Source of the DNA: Chloroflexota bacterium
Lineage (GTDB): Bacteria > Chloroflexota > Dehalococcoidia > Lucifugimonadales > JACPCL1
Direction of reading: 5' to 3'
Length of the DNA: 12,221 nucleotides
NCBI GenBank assembly: GCA_016210395.1
Contig: JACQUI010000190.1
Span: 1 to 12,221 of the forward strand
The notes beneath the pieces were generated by a model. The model saw only the letters and a list, made by a program, of their open reading frames with translations, was not told where the DNA came from and searched no databases. The position numbers and the translations under genes are program-made. Shown piece after piece: positions 12,150-12,221 of this stretch. Positions within the stretch are counted from its first letter, which is position 1. The number at the start of each line of letters is the position of its first letter.

Positions 12150-12221
12150 AACGCTGGTGCTGGATGCCAACATCCTGATACGCGCCGTTCTGGGCCGTCG
12201 AGTGCACGTATTACTGGAGAC
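12121..12221 (+). CDS. PIN-domain toxin, start only (cut by window end)
   Basis: From GTG 12121 the frame reads through KTLVLDANILIRAVLGRR, the first strand and helix of a PIN domain with the first catalytic aspartate intact in LDAN. Only about 33 codons are visible, and the remaining acidic residues lie beyond the window. The start overlaps the upstream antitoxin gene by 29 nt in a different frame, a common arrangement for antitoxin-PIN toxin operons. This gene differs from the PIN gene at 3896, which has Glu in place of this Asp. Confidence 0.75.
   Translation, partial: MSSGPGGRAKTLVLDANILIRAVLGRRVHVLLE

Overview
This is a GC-rich bacterial segment, roughly 60-65 percent G+C by eye. Its core is a histidine biosynthesis cluster, flanked by toxin-antitoxin modules and nuclease-type genes. 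The protein style and the many GC-rich palindromic intergenic repeats suggest the phylum Chloroflexota, perhaps Dehalococcoidia or SAR202-like. That assignment is inferred from family resemblance only; there is no rRNA or other marker here.

Left part (1-2020, minus strand): a hicB-hicA toxin-antitoxin pair lies directly upstream of uvrC. The uvrC frame leaves the window at its 3' end. Its last ~65 visible codons are read through an array of dispersed palindromic repeats inserted in the middle of the nuclease domain.

Middle left (2235-4393, plus strand): a NYN-nuclease/LOTUS protein, then a retropepsin-like aspartic protease gene that appears frameshifted and has a strong, apparently leaderless promoter. 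Next is a small unrecognised antitoxin-like gene, followed by a PIN-domain (VapC-like) toxin with altered active-site residues.

Core (4514-11756, plus strand): hisZ-like, hisG, a zinc-dependent phospholipase C-like gene, hisD, hisC and hisB. HisZ-like and HisG would perform or control the first step, HisB the dehydration of imidazoleglycerol phosphate, HisC the transamination, and HisD the last two oxidations. No hisA, hisF, hisH, hisI or hisE is in the window. Three features are unusual: the HisG is the long form with its own regulatory domain yet sits next to a HisZ-like subunit; a lipase-like gene interrupts the cluster; and HisB carries an arginine-rich segment and a MerR/excisionase-type helix-turn-helix at its N terminus.

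Right edge (11832-12221): a promoter with an overlapping palindrome, a Phd/YefM-like antitoxin, and the start of a second PIN toxin cut by the window end.

At least three families of short dispersed palindromic repeats fill the gaps. One family has a conserved GTAGGGGC / GCCCCTAC outer stem and a variable, self-complementary core, and occurs five times. Two of those copies end in a T run and look like intrinsic terminators. I found no tRNA, rRNA, CRISPR array or transposase gene.
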